Assembly (NCBI RefSeq): GCF_031085375.1
Contig: NZ_JAVCWF010000001.1
Location: 2,728,001-2,792,000, forward strand
Length of the DNA: 64,000 nt
From: Lactiplantibacillus brownii
GTDB lineage: Bacteria; Bacillota; Bacilli; Lactobacillales; Lactobacillaceae
Reading direction: 5' to 3'
How positions within the stretch are numbered: the first letter of the stretch is position 1; each line of letters starts with the position of its first letter. The notes beneath the pieces are model-generated. The model worked only from the letters and a program-made list of their open reading frames with translations. It had not been told where the DNA came from and ran no database searches. The position numbers and the translations under genes are program-made. Below are positions 1 to 9,246 of this stretch, in pieces.

Positions 1-251
1 CTAATCATCACTTTCGGCCAACCGACTTAGTGTTTCAGAATAATGAGTCAGGGCATGATCGACCAAATCATCCAGAACTTTATCTTCAATCCCAATATTA
101 GGATCAACAGTCAAAGTTTGATCTTGATTCAGCGTAATCTTAACCTTTTCACCTTTCACTAACTGCAATTTATTAACAATTTCAGCTGGTATCGTGATTG
201 CCAACGAATTTCCAAAAGCAGTAATATTTCTCTGATAATTTTTTCAGTCAT
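1..251 (-). pseudogene. MazE/AbrB-type antitoxin, apparent frameshift near the N-terminus
   Basis: The main frame encodes a short protein with the AbrB/MazE swapped-hairpin signature (SLAITIPAEIV, then a KGEKV strand and an acidic C-terminal tail), the usual form of a DNA-binding antitoxin. The expected start is ATG at 251 with an AACGGAGGA Shine-Dalgarno site just upstream, but this ATG is out of frame with the body by one base. The break lies in a run of six A on the coding strand (239-244); seven A would give one continuous reading frame beginning MTEKNYQRN and running into the conserved strand. So this is either a real frameshift, a phase-variable tract or a sequencing error. A toxin partner would lie beyond the left window edge, so the toxin type cannot be named. 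Family call is good; intactness is in doubt. Confidence 0.65.
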
Positions 252-282
252 ATTAGATTCCTCCGTTTCCAAAGGAACATTA

Positions 283-303
283 ACATATATACGTACATAC
301 ATC
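283..303. promoter_or_regulatory. Alternating purine-pyrimidine near-palindrome upstream of the antitoxin gene
   Basis: An AT-rich alternating tract centred on TACGTA lies about 35-50 bases before the antitoxin start. MazE/AbrB antitoxins usually repress their own promoter through such alternating palindromes, so this may be the autoregulatory operator. The link is positional only. Confidence 0.25.
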
Positions 304-340
304 TATTTTAATCATTCTAAGTTTTAAAACGCCGGCTCAG

Positions 341-3300
341 CTAATCGTCCAAATGCCGTTTCCGTTTCAAGTAGCGTTGCATAATTAAAATACCGCCGCT
401 GACCAACCCAATTAATGAGAGCAATAAGGATACGCCAACCGCCACTTCACCAGTTGCTGGCAAGTTTTGGAAAGCTTTGACCGGATCTTTAGCAACTGTT
501 TGAAGCTTAGTCGCTAAATCTTTCACGATTGGCACGACCGCCGCTTGCTGACCTTTGACGTTGACCGTCAAATCAACCGTTTTGCTAGTCAGCCCATTCG
601 ATAATTTCACTTGAACATGATAAGTTCCTGCCCGCTTGAAATCAATCTTTTCAGGATTCAAAAGTTCCGCACGGAATGGCATTGACGGATTATCCGGCTT
701 GATTTCCAGTAAGCTGAGTAAGTGCGAAATATTCGTGGCTTCAAACGTATTGCCATCGGCTGCGTCAATCGGTTGATAATCAATCTTATCCTTAGCAAGA
801 TATGGTATTGCTAAACCATGTTCATCGGTCCCATGGTCTTGACTACCACTCTCGGCTTGTGAGGCTTTATCGGCAATAATGAAGCTGATTTCTTGGCTGC
901 CTGTCATATGATTACCATTAGTAATTTCAAAATTATACGTATACGCGCCAGCCTTCCGATAATTGCCATTGTTGAATAAATTGGCATCATCTTCACTAAT
1001 CTTCAACAAATTATGATCGATTTGGCCGCTATCGGCAGCGCTGGCCGTGATTTTACCACGAATCTGTTTCAAAATATCGGCGGGAGTGCCTGGCTGGAGA
1101 ACTAAATAGCCTTGTGAATTCGTGTTAGTGACCTTAATCGTTGGAATCGCATGCGCCACAGTAATCGTAATAACTTTTTTAGCCTGGTTACCAAATTTAT
1201 TGGTTACCGTATAAGTCACTTGATACTTACCCGCCTGCTTCGTATTAACCGTCTCAGCGCCGGTAACTTTCAATTGTTTTGAAAGGTCACCTTCAACCGG
1301 ATCCAGGGCAAAGCTATTTTGCAACGCTTCCTTTGTGGTATACGCCGAACGCCCATATGGCATCGTCATATCCGCAGGTCCTTTAATTTCAGGGATATCG
1401 CTCTTAACCTCGACGTTAATATTTTGGCGGGCTGTTTCACCAGCTGAATTGGTCACACTAGCCACAACAACATAGGTCCCGGGAGTAGTCATTTTAACTT
1501 GACTCGTTTCATATTTAATTTGTGATTTCAGTGACCCATCGACCGAATCTTCCGCGGTAAAGCCACCCTTACCCAAGGCTGCCATCAAATCAGTCCCCTG
1601 GGTGACGGTAATGTCTTTAACATTGAGCGTCATCGGCTTAAACGAGGCGACCATCACATTCATCGTCGCTTTCGTCACTGTCCCATTAGCATCCGTATAG
1701 GTTAATTTAACCGGGTAAATCCCCACTTTTGCCGTATTCACGCCACTCATATCAACGCTAACTTGATCAGTCACATTGCCAGCTGTTTTATGAGTCGCTT
1801 TAAAATGTTGCCGAATTTGCTCAGCCGTCACGGTGGTGCCACGTTCGACGGTAAAATCATTGGCTTTAATCGTCGTCAGCGGCTGGGCTTTCACATGAAT
1901 CACAACTAATTGTGACGTCAACTGACCCCCAACTTTACCCGTAAAAATCACTGGATAGTCACCAGTCTGATCGAATTTCACGGCACTTGTATCCACTGCG
2001 ACTGCCGTCAAATCGTGCCCGTCATTGACCGGTTTAACACCGGCTAATTGTCGGAGTTGCTCACTATTTAGGACGCCATCTGCCATGACCGCAAAATCAT
2101 GTGCTTCAAAAATCGTCGATAAGTTCGTCTCATCCGTGACCGTCACCACTCGTGTCACCTGACCAGACAAGCCATCTTTCGTATGAACGTCATAAGTCAC
2201 GTGATATAATCCGGGCTTGGACGTCTCCACGTGACCACGCTTAACATCCACAATCAACTCATCCACTGAGTGACCACTTGCATCTTTAGCAGTAATTCCT
2301 TCCCGAGCGTTAAAGGTCTCGCCGGTCTTAATCACCATACTTGGCGCAGTGACGGCGAGTTGCGTTGACCCCACCGTGACCGTGAAGGCTTGACTCACTT
2401 GTTGGCCAAATGAATTCTTAACGGTGGCCGTTAAATGATAGGTTCCAGCTTTATGAGAATCAACTTTGTCCCCACTCAGTGAAATTTCACCCGTCAAATC
2501 ACCATCGACATCATCACGAGCCGTTAAATTCAAGGCCGTTTTGACATCGAACTGGCTCCCCACATTGACCGTCACATCTCGCCCACTAAGGACTGGTTTG
2601 CTAGGTTTAACAATCAATTTGACCTGCTTTTTAGCCGGCACATTCATCGAATTAATTGTTTTAAGGGTGACTTCATAAGTGCCTGGTTTGTCGAATTTCA
2701 CCTTACTCGTGTCGTACTCGATTGGATCCTTATTCTTGTCTTGCCAGTCATCGAGTTTATCGACAACCTTGGCCTCATAACCTTTAAGGGCCACACTTGG
2801 ATCAACGTTTCCAGGTGCTTGGGCCGTAATGCTCAATTCAATGTCGGCCTTTTTAACTTGTTTAACTTCAATCTTAGGGACAAAGAAATCATTAGCCGTT
2901 CGGACTTGATTCCCACCCTCACTGTAATTAGATGGCAATTGATTCGTGAGCAAGTTACCATTCGGCCCAGTAACCACTTTAGCCGAATTAATATAGTTAT
3001 TATTCTTATTTTCGATACCGTGGATAAGATTATCGTAACTATCCGTTGCACCAGCTCGTTGACCAATCGCCAAAAAAGTATGATTATCCTTACTTTTCAT
3101 TCCCACCAATGTGTTGCTGTTGAAAATTGATTTGGTCATGTCACGTTGGGTAAAGGCCGCACTGGTATTGTTACCTTTTGATAAGCTAACATCTTCAGGA
3201 AGCCTGCCAGCATTATAATTCATCGTCATATCGGCATATCCTTTATCATCTGGGTTAGCCGCTGATTGTCGAAAAATATTATTAGAAATATTGATGCCAT

Positions 3301-4423
3301 TCGCATTGGGAAAGTGAATAATACCAGTATATTTTTCTAACAATGAATCGGCACTATTGACGGCATTAGGCTGCAATTTAGCCCCCAAATTCCCCATCGA
3401 ATCTTTTGCTGGCGTAATCGCATTTTCCACATAGTTACCCGTAAATTCAACCGGTCCAACCATGGCATCCGAATATTGAATATGTTGTCCAACTGGATTA
3501 GGGGCGCGCCGTTCTAGGCCCTCATTATGCCAGATATCCCCTTGTTTTTGATAAATCGGTAAAAAGCGTGAATTTGTAATTTTGACATTTTTAGTCGGTA
3601 AGCCATCCATATACAACGACTCATTAATATGCCATTTAGGGTCGGCAATGAGCTGACCATCCTTCATTACGGTCAACTTTTCATCAGAGTTCGTCGAGGA
3701 GGAGGATAAAATCGTATAATCGACTTGAATGGCTTCTTTACGCGTATTCGCAGAAGTGGCCGCATACCCTCTAAACGTTGAATTCTTAACTTCAACCCCG
3801 TCGACGCCACCCAAGTCAAGCGAATGTCCCGGCGCGGTTTCCGTCCGGTCAAAGTCACAATGGTCAAACTTGATATCTTTTGAATGGGTGATAGCTTGTA
3901 ACATTTGCATCCCGCCATTGGTCGAATTCTTGTCTACCCCACCGTTAAACGTGATATTGTCCCAGTACACGTGATTCACATTTTTATCGCCGCCATAACC
4001 CTTTGCTTGGGTTGGATACCACCAAGTGGCTCGTTTGTACTTATAGACATTACCGTTAGCTTCGGTCGTTGGCAGCGAGACCATATGACTCTCGTTAGTC
4101 CACTTACTGTCTTCCGAGGCCACACCACTCAGGATTAAATTACTATGTAGCTTGATGACGCCACTAATCCCAAAATACCCCTTTGGAAACTTGAGACGCG
4201 TCAATGTTCCCGGATCTTGCGCATCAATAATCTTCTGGATTGCCTGCGTATCATCTGGTGTAACTTCCTGAGATTGCCCAATTTTGAATCCGAACATTCC
4301 TTCAGTCACGACGACCGTTTTCTCACCATCCGCTTTAACTGGTAAGGCTGACAAGGCCGATAAACCGGTTAAATTAGTTGCCACGAGACTGGTCACTAGC
4401 ACGATGCGGCTCAACTGCGTCAC
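341..4423 (-). CDS. LPXTG-anchored surface protein, N-terminal beta-helix and Ig-like (DUF5011-type) repeats
   Basis: A 1360-residue cell-wall protein. Residues 1-31 form a signal peptide (hydrophobic core, then PVKA|DG). About residues 40-510 carry repeated N-x-F/V-x-N motifs (DNITFNGG, KFDHCDF, EVKNSTF, KITNSRF, NISNNIF) typical of right-handed parallel beta-helices of the pectate-lyase superfold. From about 530 to 1290 there are roughly nine Ig-like repeats with the recurring AGTYHV/PGTYEV strand of DUF5011-type domains. The C-terminus has LPATG at about 1321, a hydrophobic span and an RYLKRKR tail, a complete sortase A signal. Likely role is adhesion or polysaccharide binding/cleavage; no catalytic residues can be assigned. 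GTG at 4423 is the only canonical start left in frame (an in-frame stop lies at 4442-4444), but it has no Shine-Dalgarno site at proper distance; AGGGG at 4447-4451 instead fits an ATC codon at 4436-4438. Confidence 0.88.
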   Translation of the reverse strand: MTQLSRIVLVTSLVATNLTGLSALSALPVKADGEKTVVVTEGMFGFKIGQSQEVTPDDTQAIQKIIDAQDPGTLTRLKFPKGYFGISGVIKLHSNLILSGVASEDSKWTNESHMVSLPTTEANGNVYKYKRATWWYPTQAKGYGGDKNVNHVYWDNITFNGGVDKNSTNGGMQMLQAITHSKDIKFDHCDFDRTETAPGHSLDLGGVDGVEVKNSTFRGYAATSANTRKEAIQVDYTILSSSSTNSDEKLTVMKDGQLIADPKWHINESLYMDGLPTKNVKITNSRFLPIYQKQGDIWHNEGLERRAPNPVGQHIQYSDAMVGPVEFTGNYVENAITPAKDSMGNLGAKLQPNAVNSADSLLEKYTGIIHFPNANGINISNNIFRQSAANPDDKGYADMTMNYNAGRLPEDVSLSKGNNTSAAFTQRDMTKSIFNSNTLVGMKSKDNHTFLAIGQRAGATDSYDNLIHGIENKNNNYINSAKVVTGPNGNLLTNQLPSNYSEGGNQVRTANDFFVPKIEVKQVKKADIELSITAQAPGNVDPSVALKGYEAKVVDKLDDWQDKNKDPIEYDTSKVKFDKPGTYEVTLKTINSMNVPAKKQVKLIVKPSKPVLSGRDVTVNVGSQFDVKTALNLTARDDVDGDLTGEISLSGDKVDSHKAGTYHLTATVKNSFGQQVSQAFTVTVGSTQLAVTAPSMVIKTGETFNAREGITAKDASGHSVDELIVDVKRGHVETSKPGLYHVTYDVHTKDGLSGQVTRVVTVTDETNLSTIFEAHDFAVMADGVLNSEQLRQLAGVKPVNDGHDLTAVAVDTSAVKFDQTGDYPVIFTGKVGGQLTSQLVVIHVKAQPLTTIKANDFTVERGTTVTAEQIRQHFKATHKTAGNVTDQVSVDMSGVNTAKVGIYPVKLTYTDANGTVTKATMNVMVASFKPMTLNVKDITVTQGTDLMAALGKGGFTAEDSVDGSLKSQIKYETSQVKMTTPGTYVVVASVTNSAGETARQNINVEVKSDIPEIKGPADMTMPYGRSAYTTKEALQNSFALDPVEGDLSKQLKVTGAETVNTKQAGKYQVTYTVTNKFGNQAKKVITITVAHAIPTIKVTNTNSQGYLVLQPGTPADILKQIRGKITASAADSGQIDHNLLKISEDDANLFNNGNYRKAGAYTYNFEITNGNHMTGSQEISFIIADKASQAESGSQDHGTDEHGLAIPYLAKDKIDYQPIDAADGNTFEATNISHLLSLLEIKPDNPSMPFRAELLNPEKIDFKRAGTYHVQVKLSNGLTSKTVDLTVNVKGQQAAVVPIVKDLATKLQTVAKDPVKAFQNLPATGEVAVGVSLLLSLIGLVSGGILIMQRYLKRKRHLDD

Positions 4424-4625
4424 TTGTTTTGATTTGATAAGCTATTCCCCTATTCAAATGGATTGCCAGCCCCCACGGCAGCGCACTTCCAAACGTATCC
4501 CCGACGTTTTCATAGGTAACGCATTTCTAATCAAAGCTATTCCAGTATTATACGTGAAACAAGACTATGACATTTAGCTTCTGTTATTATAACAAAAGCC
4601 AGTGCTGGATAGCCCTTCCTTACTT

Positions 4626-4650
4626 TTACTGTACAAACTTGATACAGTAA
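4626..4650. promoter_or_regulatory. 8-bp perfect dyad between the CPBP protease and the surface-protein gene
   Basis: TTACTGTA and its exact complement TACAGTAA are separated by 9 bases, in the gap upstream of the surface-protein gene and directly after the CPBP stop codon. There is no U-run on the minus strand, so it is not a good terminator for the minus-strand genes; an operator is possible. No regulator is identified. Confidence 0.3.
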
Positions 4651-4652
4651 TT

Positions 4653-5411
4653 TTACATTTGGCTGTGTTGATGACCATTTAAATGTGCCAATCGAATCTG
4701 GATCATAGCGATGCCACAAAACAGGACCGTCAGTCCTAAATAGATCACAGCTGCCAGCATCAAGTCATGCGAATTAGGTGCTGAAAGCGACCCACCGGAC
4801 TTCACTAGAAATAATGGCAGATCATCACAAATATGCAACAATATCGTTAACGATAAATTGTGAGTCGTCAAATAGACCGTTCCCCAAAGGATACCGGTCG
4901 CAACCACCAAGATTATTTGTAAAAAAACGATCGTAGCTGACATATTAAAAACATTGACAAGATGGGCAACACCGAACCCGATACTACTGATCAGCACCGC
5001 TGCAAACGCGTGGTTGTGCGTCAGTGACAAGCTCAGCGGTAACAACAAGCCACGGAAAATCAGTTCCTCTGCCAGCGCAATAAAAAGAACCGTTAACAGG
5101 ATGCGCAAGCTCAGCTTCTGCCATGAAACTTGTAACCAAGTCGTGAATCGTGAAAACAATAAGAAGAGGATGGCCGGCAGACATTGTAACAACTGCAACC
5201 AAAACTTTTTCCGATTAAATAATTGGAGTTTAACTTGCCAAAAATAATGATTGAGCAATAAAGCAATGATCACGATGACCAGATCATCGGCCAATTGTCC
5301 ATATCGTTGTGGCACGGCAAACCTGATTAGGTATGGAAAACCAGCTAAGACGGTTGGCACCAATAGAAAATTAACAATTATCCCGAGCCAATTCATTTTT
5401 CGCGTTAGCAT
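4653..5411 (-). CDS. CPBP family intramembrane glutamic endopeptidase (CAAX-protease/bacteriocin-processing type)
   Basis: A 252-residue polytopic membrane protein with about seven hydrophobic spans. It shows the family motifs in order: EELIFRG (EExxxR, near residue 140), GVAHLVN (FxxxH type, near 178) and a late HICDD motif (near 222) in the last catalytic segment. Members are intramembrane proteases; in lactobacilli related proteins occur near bacteriocin loci as immunity or processing factors, but no bacteriocin gene is seen here, so the substrate is unknown. It is read in the same direction as the downstream surface-protein gene with about 200 bases between them. The ATG at 5411 follows a GGGGTCC sequence and is the natural start. 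Confidence 0.85.
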   Translation of the reverse strand: MLTRKMNWLGIIVNFLLVPTVLAGFPYLIRFAVPQRYGQLADDLVIVIIALLLNHYFWQVKLQLFNRKKFWLQLLQCLPAILFLLFSRFTTWLQVSWQKLSLRILLTVLFIALAEELIFRGLLLPLSLSLTHNHAFAAVLISSIGFGVAHLVNVFNMSATIVFLQIILVVATGILWGTVYLTTHNLSLTILLHICDDLPLFLVKSGGSLSAPNSHDLMLAAVIYLGLTVLFCGIAMIQIRLAHLNGHQHSQM

Positions 5412-5563
5412 TTAACGGACCCCCTATAATAGCTACCTAAGTTCAGCATATCACAATCAAATTAAGATCACGGTTTTTATTTTGGCGGGACTGGTTAATC
5501 AACCGCAAAAAAAATAGAACCAGCCGGATAACACGTGACTGATTCAATTTAAACTGTTCAGTT

Positions 5564-6091
5564 TTAAGTCAATTTAATTAGCCCTGCCGCCAACAAGAAC
5601 ATATGCGTGACAACTGGGCCAACAAAGGTAAAGCCGTGCCGATGTAAGTCGGCCGCCACCCGCGCCCCTAATGGCGAACGCGTGGGCAATTCATCATCCG
5701 GTGCTGGCATTATAAAAGGCGTCGCATCAACAAATTGCCACAAATAAGCACTAAAGCTCCCATATTCGGTCTGCAAAGCCATAATGGCCCGCGCATCTTG
5801 AATAATCGCTCGTAATTTGCGGCCATTATGCATCACACCTGGCGTCTGCATCAAGCGCTCCCAATCAGGTTCGTCTAGGCCAGCGACAGCCGGAATGCGT
5901 AAGCCTGACATTTCACGACGTAAAATTGGCAATTGACTCGCAGCAACCCGCCAGCCTAAACCAACATGTAAAATGCCAACGATTAGCAATTCAAATAACA
6001 CATGATCATCGTGCGTTGGTGTTCCGAAATACGCATCGTAATCCGTCACCCCATTCGCCGTAATGTCGTTAAAATCGTCCGGGGCAATCAT
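5564..6091 (-). CDS. DNA-3-methyladenine glycosylase I (Tag family), atypical
   Basis: A 175-residue protein that aligns along its length with Tag, the glycosylase that removes 3-methyladenine from DNA: LFELL...GLGW, the PGVMHNGRKLRAIIQDARA helix-hairpin-helix region, and the GFTFVGPVVTHMFLLAAGL segment. It lacks features of the E. coli enzyme. The catalytic-site Glu38 position reads Gly, and the zinc-snap ligands (Cys4, His17 and the C-terminal His/Cys pair) are missing, the protein ending soon after AAGLIKLT. It may be a diverged member with altered specificity. Its ATG overlaps the folP stop (ATGA), so it is the last gene of the folate operon transcript. Confidence 0.78.
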   Translation of the reverse strand: MIAPDDFNDITANGVTDYDAYFGTPTHDDHVLFELLIVGILHVGLGWRVAASQLPILRREMSGLRIPAVAGLDEPDWERLMQTPGVMHNGRKLRAIIQDARAIMALQTEYGSFSAYLWQFVDATPFIMPAPDDELPTRSPLGARVAADLHRHGFTFVGPVVTHMFLLAAGLIKLT

Positions 6092-7245
6092 TGCGGTGCC
6101 GCCAACCAGTAGCCATTTTCGATTCGATCAAGCAAGGTGACCATCTGTTGCGTTTCAGCGACATCATGGACCCGCAGAATTCGGCCACCTTTGAGCATCA
6201 TTGCGGTTTCAGTGACCAACGTCATCGGTAGCCGGTCTTCCTTCTTTAAGCCCAGTAACAAGCCTAAATAGCCCTTCCGTGAGATAGCAACCATCATTGG
6301 ACGCTGTAGGTAATTAAATTCATCAATGTTGCGCATCATGACATAGTCTTGCTCACCATGTGCGACTTTCGAATAGCCAATACCTTGATCCAAAGCAATC
6401 CGTTCGAGATCAATCCCCGCACTAGTCAGCTCCGCCAGATTATGTTCAAAGAAGTGCCGCATACTGCTCGTCAAGTCCGCATATTCTTCATCACGACTAC
6501 TATGCATCGTTAATAGACCGACCCGACTATCTGCCATCAAAGCCAGCTTTCGAGGATCATCCGTAAAGGCGTTCACATCGTTAATAATGCTAATCCCCTC
6601 AGTCACCACAGCCTTCATCACAGGATACTTGTAAGTATCGATCGCCAAGACCGCTTCTGGAAAGCGTTGTTTAATCGCGCGAATATAAGGCAACGTCCGA
6701 TCCAATTCAACTTGCGGATCGACTTCTTTAAAACCAGGCCGTGTCGTTTGACCGTTGACTTCGATGACATCGGCTCCGGCTTGTAACATCTCTGCCACGT
6801 GATTTAAAACATCGTCCATCGTTTCATAACGCCCGCCATCGTAGAACGAATCAGGCGTGATATTCATAATACCGTAAATCAGGGGCCGTTTCGTCAAATT
6901 AAAACGGTGTTCTCCAGCTTGCCAATAAATATCATATTGCTTCATGATCTGCGTTAGCTGCAGTTGCACGGTCGCATGATTATGGAAAACTTGCGACCAT
7001 TGTTTAGTCAACTGGCGGCCAGCTGCTTGACTGAGCAAGACGGTCAATTGATCAGGACCCGCTTGCACCACGCCATCTAATTGATGACAAAGTTGCGTTA
7101 ATTTGAGCTGTTGCTCCCGATTATAATCACTAAATTGTAAAATTAACTGTTGTTGACGCGCGGCTTGCGCACTCAGCGCCTGACTCGCAAAATCCGTTGC
7201 GCGTGCAAAGGAACTCGTCATATCTTGAACTAACATCTGCTGCAC
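6088..7245 (-). CDS. folP: Dihydropteroate synthase
   Basis: Joins dihydropterin pyrophosphate to p-aminobenzoate to give dihydropteroate in folate synthesis. The C-terminal 270 residues contain the expected motifs: GIMNITPDSFYDGG (near 125), EVNGQTTRPGF (near 163), AIDTYKYPV, IINDVNAF and a late SRKGYLG pterin-site motif. The protein is about 110 residues longer than typical FolP because of a helical, Gln-rich N-terminal extension (residues 1-115) with no recognised domain. The annotated start is a GTG at 7245 directly after the upstream stop codon; an ATG three codons later (7236) is equally possible. Translation is coupled to the preceding HAM1-like gene and the following tag gene. Confidence 0.9.
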   Translation of the reverse strand: MQQMLVQDMTSSFARATDFASQALSAQAARQQQLILQFSDYNREQQLKLTQLCHQLDGVVQAGPDQLTVLLSQAAGRQLTKQWSQVFHNHATVQLQLTQIMKQYDIYWQAGEHRFNLTKRPLIYGIMNITPDSFYDGGRYETMDDVLNHVAEMLQAGADVIEVNGQTTRPGFKEVDPQVELDRTLPYIRAIKQRFPEAVLAIDTYKYPVMKAVVTEGISIINDVNAFTDDPRKLALMADSRVGLLTMHSSRDEEYADLTSSMRHFFEHNLAELTSAGIDLERIALDQGIGYSKVAHGEQDYVMMRNIDEFNYLQRPMMVAISRKGYLGLLLGLKKEDRLPMTLVTETAMMLKGGRILRVHDVAETQQMVTLLDRIENGYWLAAPQ

Positions 7246-7848
7246 CTAACCTTTCATCATCCTCAGTTGTGTGACTAACTTACAAGCGGCCTGACCGCGA
7301 TGCGTCAACGGTAACCGCCATTGATCTGGCAATTCAGCTAGCGTCCGACCATAACGTGGCAACCAAAACAACCGGTCAAAACCGCCAGAATAGTGACCAA
7401 TTTGAAATTGCGCGATATAACCGGCAATCGTTGCCTGTGCAGTGATCGTGCGCCCATCTGGCCAAGCTAACGCCAAGGTTGCGCGCATGACTGCCTGGCG
7501 CTGCTCATTTGGAACTTTGGCTAGTGCCGTGAAAATGGCGGCGTTACGATCACCACCACTGGTCTGAACCCCTAAGTCGCGCGCAGTGGTCACGCCGAAT
7601 TTGTCGGGTAATGCTGGCAACTCAATGCCACTATCATCCGCGATCACCGGTCGTTGCAACTTTTGCGCCGCAAACTGGGCTTTGGTCACCGCATTAGCCA
7701 CGTAACTAGACGTCGTTTCCGTGGGAAATTCGAGCGGATCTGCGTCTGATAAATAAGACTCAGCATTGAGCCCATAATACGCTAAGCACAAGGCCAAATC
7801 ACGACTTTTACCACGATTATTAGAGCCAATCAGCCAGTTATTGGTCAT
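7246..7848 (-). CDS. HAM1/RdgB-like nucleoside-triphosphate pyrophosphatase in the folate operon
   Basis: A 200-residue member of the XTP/dITP diphosphatase fold. Visible motifs are SNNRGKSRD at the N-terminus, VIADDSGIELPAL near 67, GVTTARDLG, GGFDRLFWLPRYGRTLAELP near 155 and LTHRGQAA near 180, with the catalytic Asp residues present. Family members hydrolyse non-canonical NTPs to NMP and pyrophosphate. It sits where the folate pathway needs an enzyme to remove pyrophosphate from dihydroneopterin triphosphate, and no Nudix-type FolQ is seen in the operon. A role in that step is therefore an attractive inference. It overlaps folC by 11 bases and abuts folP. Confidence 0.85.
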   Translation of the reverse strand: MTNNWLIGSNNRGKSRDLALCLAYYGLNAESYLSDADPLEFPTETTSSYVANAVTKAQFAAQKLQRPVIADDSGIELPALPDKFGVTTARDLGVQTSGGDRNAAIFTALAKVPNEQRQAVMRATLALAWPDGRTITAQATIAGYIAQFQIGHYSGGFDRLFWLPRYGRTLAELPDQWRLPLTHRGQAACKLVTQLRMMKG

Positions 7849-9181
7849 CTGGAAACACCTGCCAACCTTGTTGTTGCAGCTCGCGCATCACATAAAATGA
7901 CCCGGTGACAATAATGGCACTCGTTGCGGTTGCTTGTTGCTGTGCTAAGTTTAACGCGTCTTGGATCTCATCCGCTACTAAAATCACTGGCGAATTTCCT
8001 GATCTCAAGGCTGTCGCAGTTTGGGCTAATTGGGCCGCTGGCAGTGCTCGCTCAGGATTAGCGGGCGTGTTAGTAATCAGCACATCCGCCGCTGGCAAGA
8101 CGGTCGTCAACATCGTTTGATAGTCCTTGTCGCGCAAGACGCCTACGACCCAGATCAAGTGACGTTGCGGCAATAGTGCTTGGACGCTCTTGACTAAGGC
8201 TTGGATGCCATCCGGGTTGTGGGCCCCATCGGCCAAGATCAGCGGCTGTTGCTGTAACACCGTTAAACGTCCTGGCAACGTGACCTGTTGCAACCCTTGG
8301 CGCACTGCCTGTCCAGAGATTGCCACGTGTTGCCGTTGTAGCACTGCGAGGGCCGTCAAAACAAGCCCCAAATTTTGTACCTGATACGCCCCAACCAAGC
8401 CCAACTGTAACGCTGACCAGTCAAATAAATCACTGGTCGCGGTAATCAGCGTCCCTTTGATTGTGGCTTGCTGGACAGTGAGCCGTAAATCGTGAGCTTG
8501 AATCAGGGGCACCCCTTGCCGATCAGCTTCCGCTTTTAACACCTTTAAGGCCGCTGGATTTTGATCTGCCAACGTAACCACTTGTGTTTTAGGTTTGATA
8601 ATTTTCGATTTATTCTGTGCAATGGCCGTTATCGTCCGGCCCAAAATCTTTTGATGATCTAACGCAATTTTAGTAAAAATAGTTAATTGCGGTCCTGCCA
8701 AGGCATTAGTGGCATCGTATTGGCCACCTAACCCGGCCTCGACCACGGCCCAATCGACCTTTTGATTGCGAAACCAAACCGTTCCAATAAGAAAATACCA
8801 TTCAAAAATGGAAATATCGGCTGCTTGTAACCCCATATTAGTGAGTACCGACACGATTTCGTGATAAGTATCGATAAAGTCAGCCGGACTGATCCATTGC
8901 CCATTAAGTTGCAGCTGTTCCCGGTCATCATTGATTGCGGGACTACTAAACCGGCCAACCCGATAACCTTGGGCGCGCAAAACACTGGCTAACATAGCGC
9001 CCGTAGAACCCTTGCCATTCGTACCAGCTAAATGACACACATGATAATAACGATCCGGTTGCCCCAAATGCGCCATAATCCGACGCAACAAGGGAACCCG
9101 ATCGTGTTTTGTGACCAGCATGGCCTGATTAAGTTGTGCCACTAAAGCCTCATATTGTTGTTGAATTGTTGCTGAATCCAC
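7838..9181 (-). CDS. folC: Bifunctional folylpolyglutamate/dihydrofolate synthase
   Basis: A Mur-ligase-family ATP-dependent enzyme of 447 residues that adds glutamate to dihydropteroate and to folates. It shows the P-loop GTNGKGSTGAML (near 53), the FSSPAINDDREQL loop, EAGLGGQYDATN (near 145), the DHQKILG motif with the catalytic-site His, and the C-terminal LADGAHNPDG motif (near 315). The start is GTG at 9181, preceded by AGGTGA. It is the fourth gene of the folate cluster and overlaps the next gene by 11 bases; a gap of about 65 bases separates it from folE. Confidence 0.92.
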   Translation of the reverse strand: MDSATIQQQYEALVAQLNQAMLVTKHDRVPLLRRIMAHLGQPDRYYHVCHLAGTNGKGSTGAMLASVLRAQGYRVGRFSSPAINDDREQLQLNGQWISPADFIDTYHEIVSVLTNMGLQAADISIFEWYFLIGTVWFRNQKVDWAVVEAGLGGQYDATNALAGPQLTIFTKIALDHQKILGRTITAIAQNKSKIIKPKTQVVTLADQNPAALKVLKAEADRQGVPLIQAHDLRLTVQQATIKGTLITATSDLFDWSALQLGLVGAYQVQNLGLVLTALAVLQRQHVAISGQAVRQGLQQVTLPGRLTVLQQQPLILADGAHNPDGIQALVKSVQALLPQRHLIWVVGVLRDKDYQTMLTTVLPAADVLITNTPANPERALPAAQLAQTATALRSGNSPVILVADEIQDALNLAQQQATATSAIIVTGSFYVMRELQQQGWQVFPDDQ

Positions 9182-9246
9182 ACTGTCACCTGCTTATTCT
9201 ATTGCGATCAACCCACTTTTGAACCAACCGCCACCATAACACTATT

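Noticed and set aside
2741..3130. A 129-codon frame on the + strand within the surface-protein gene.
   Set aside because: Antisense to a well-supported 1360-residue protein, no ribosome site, no domain.
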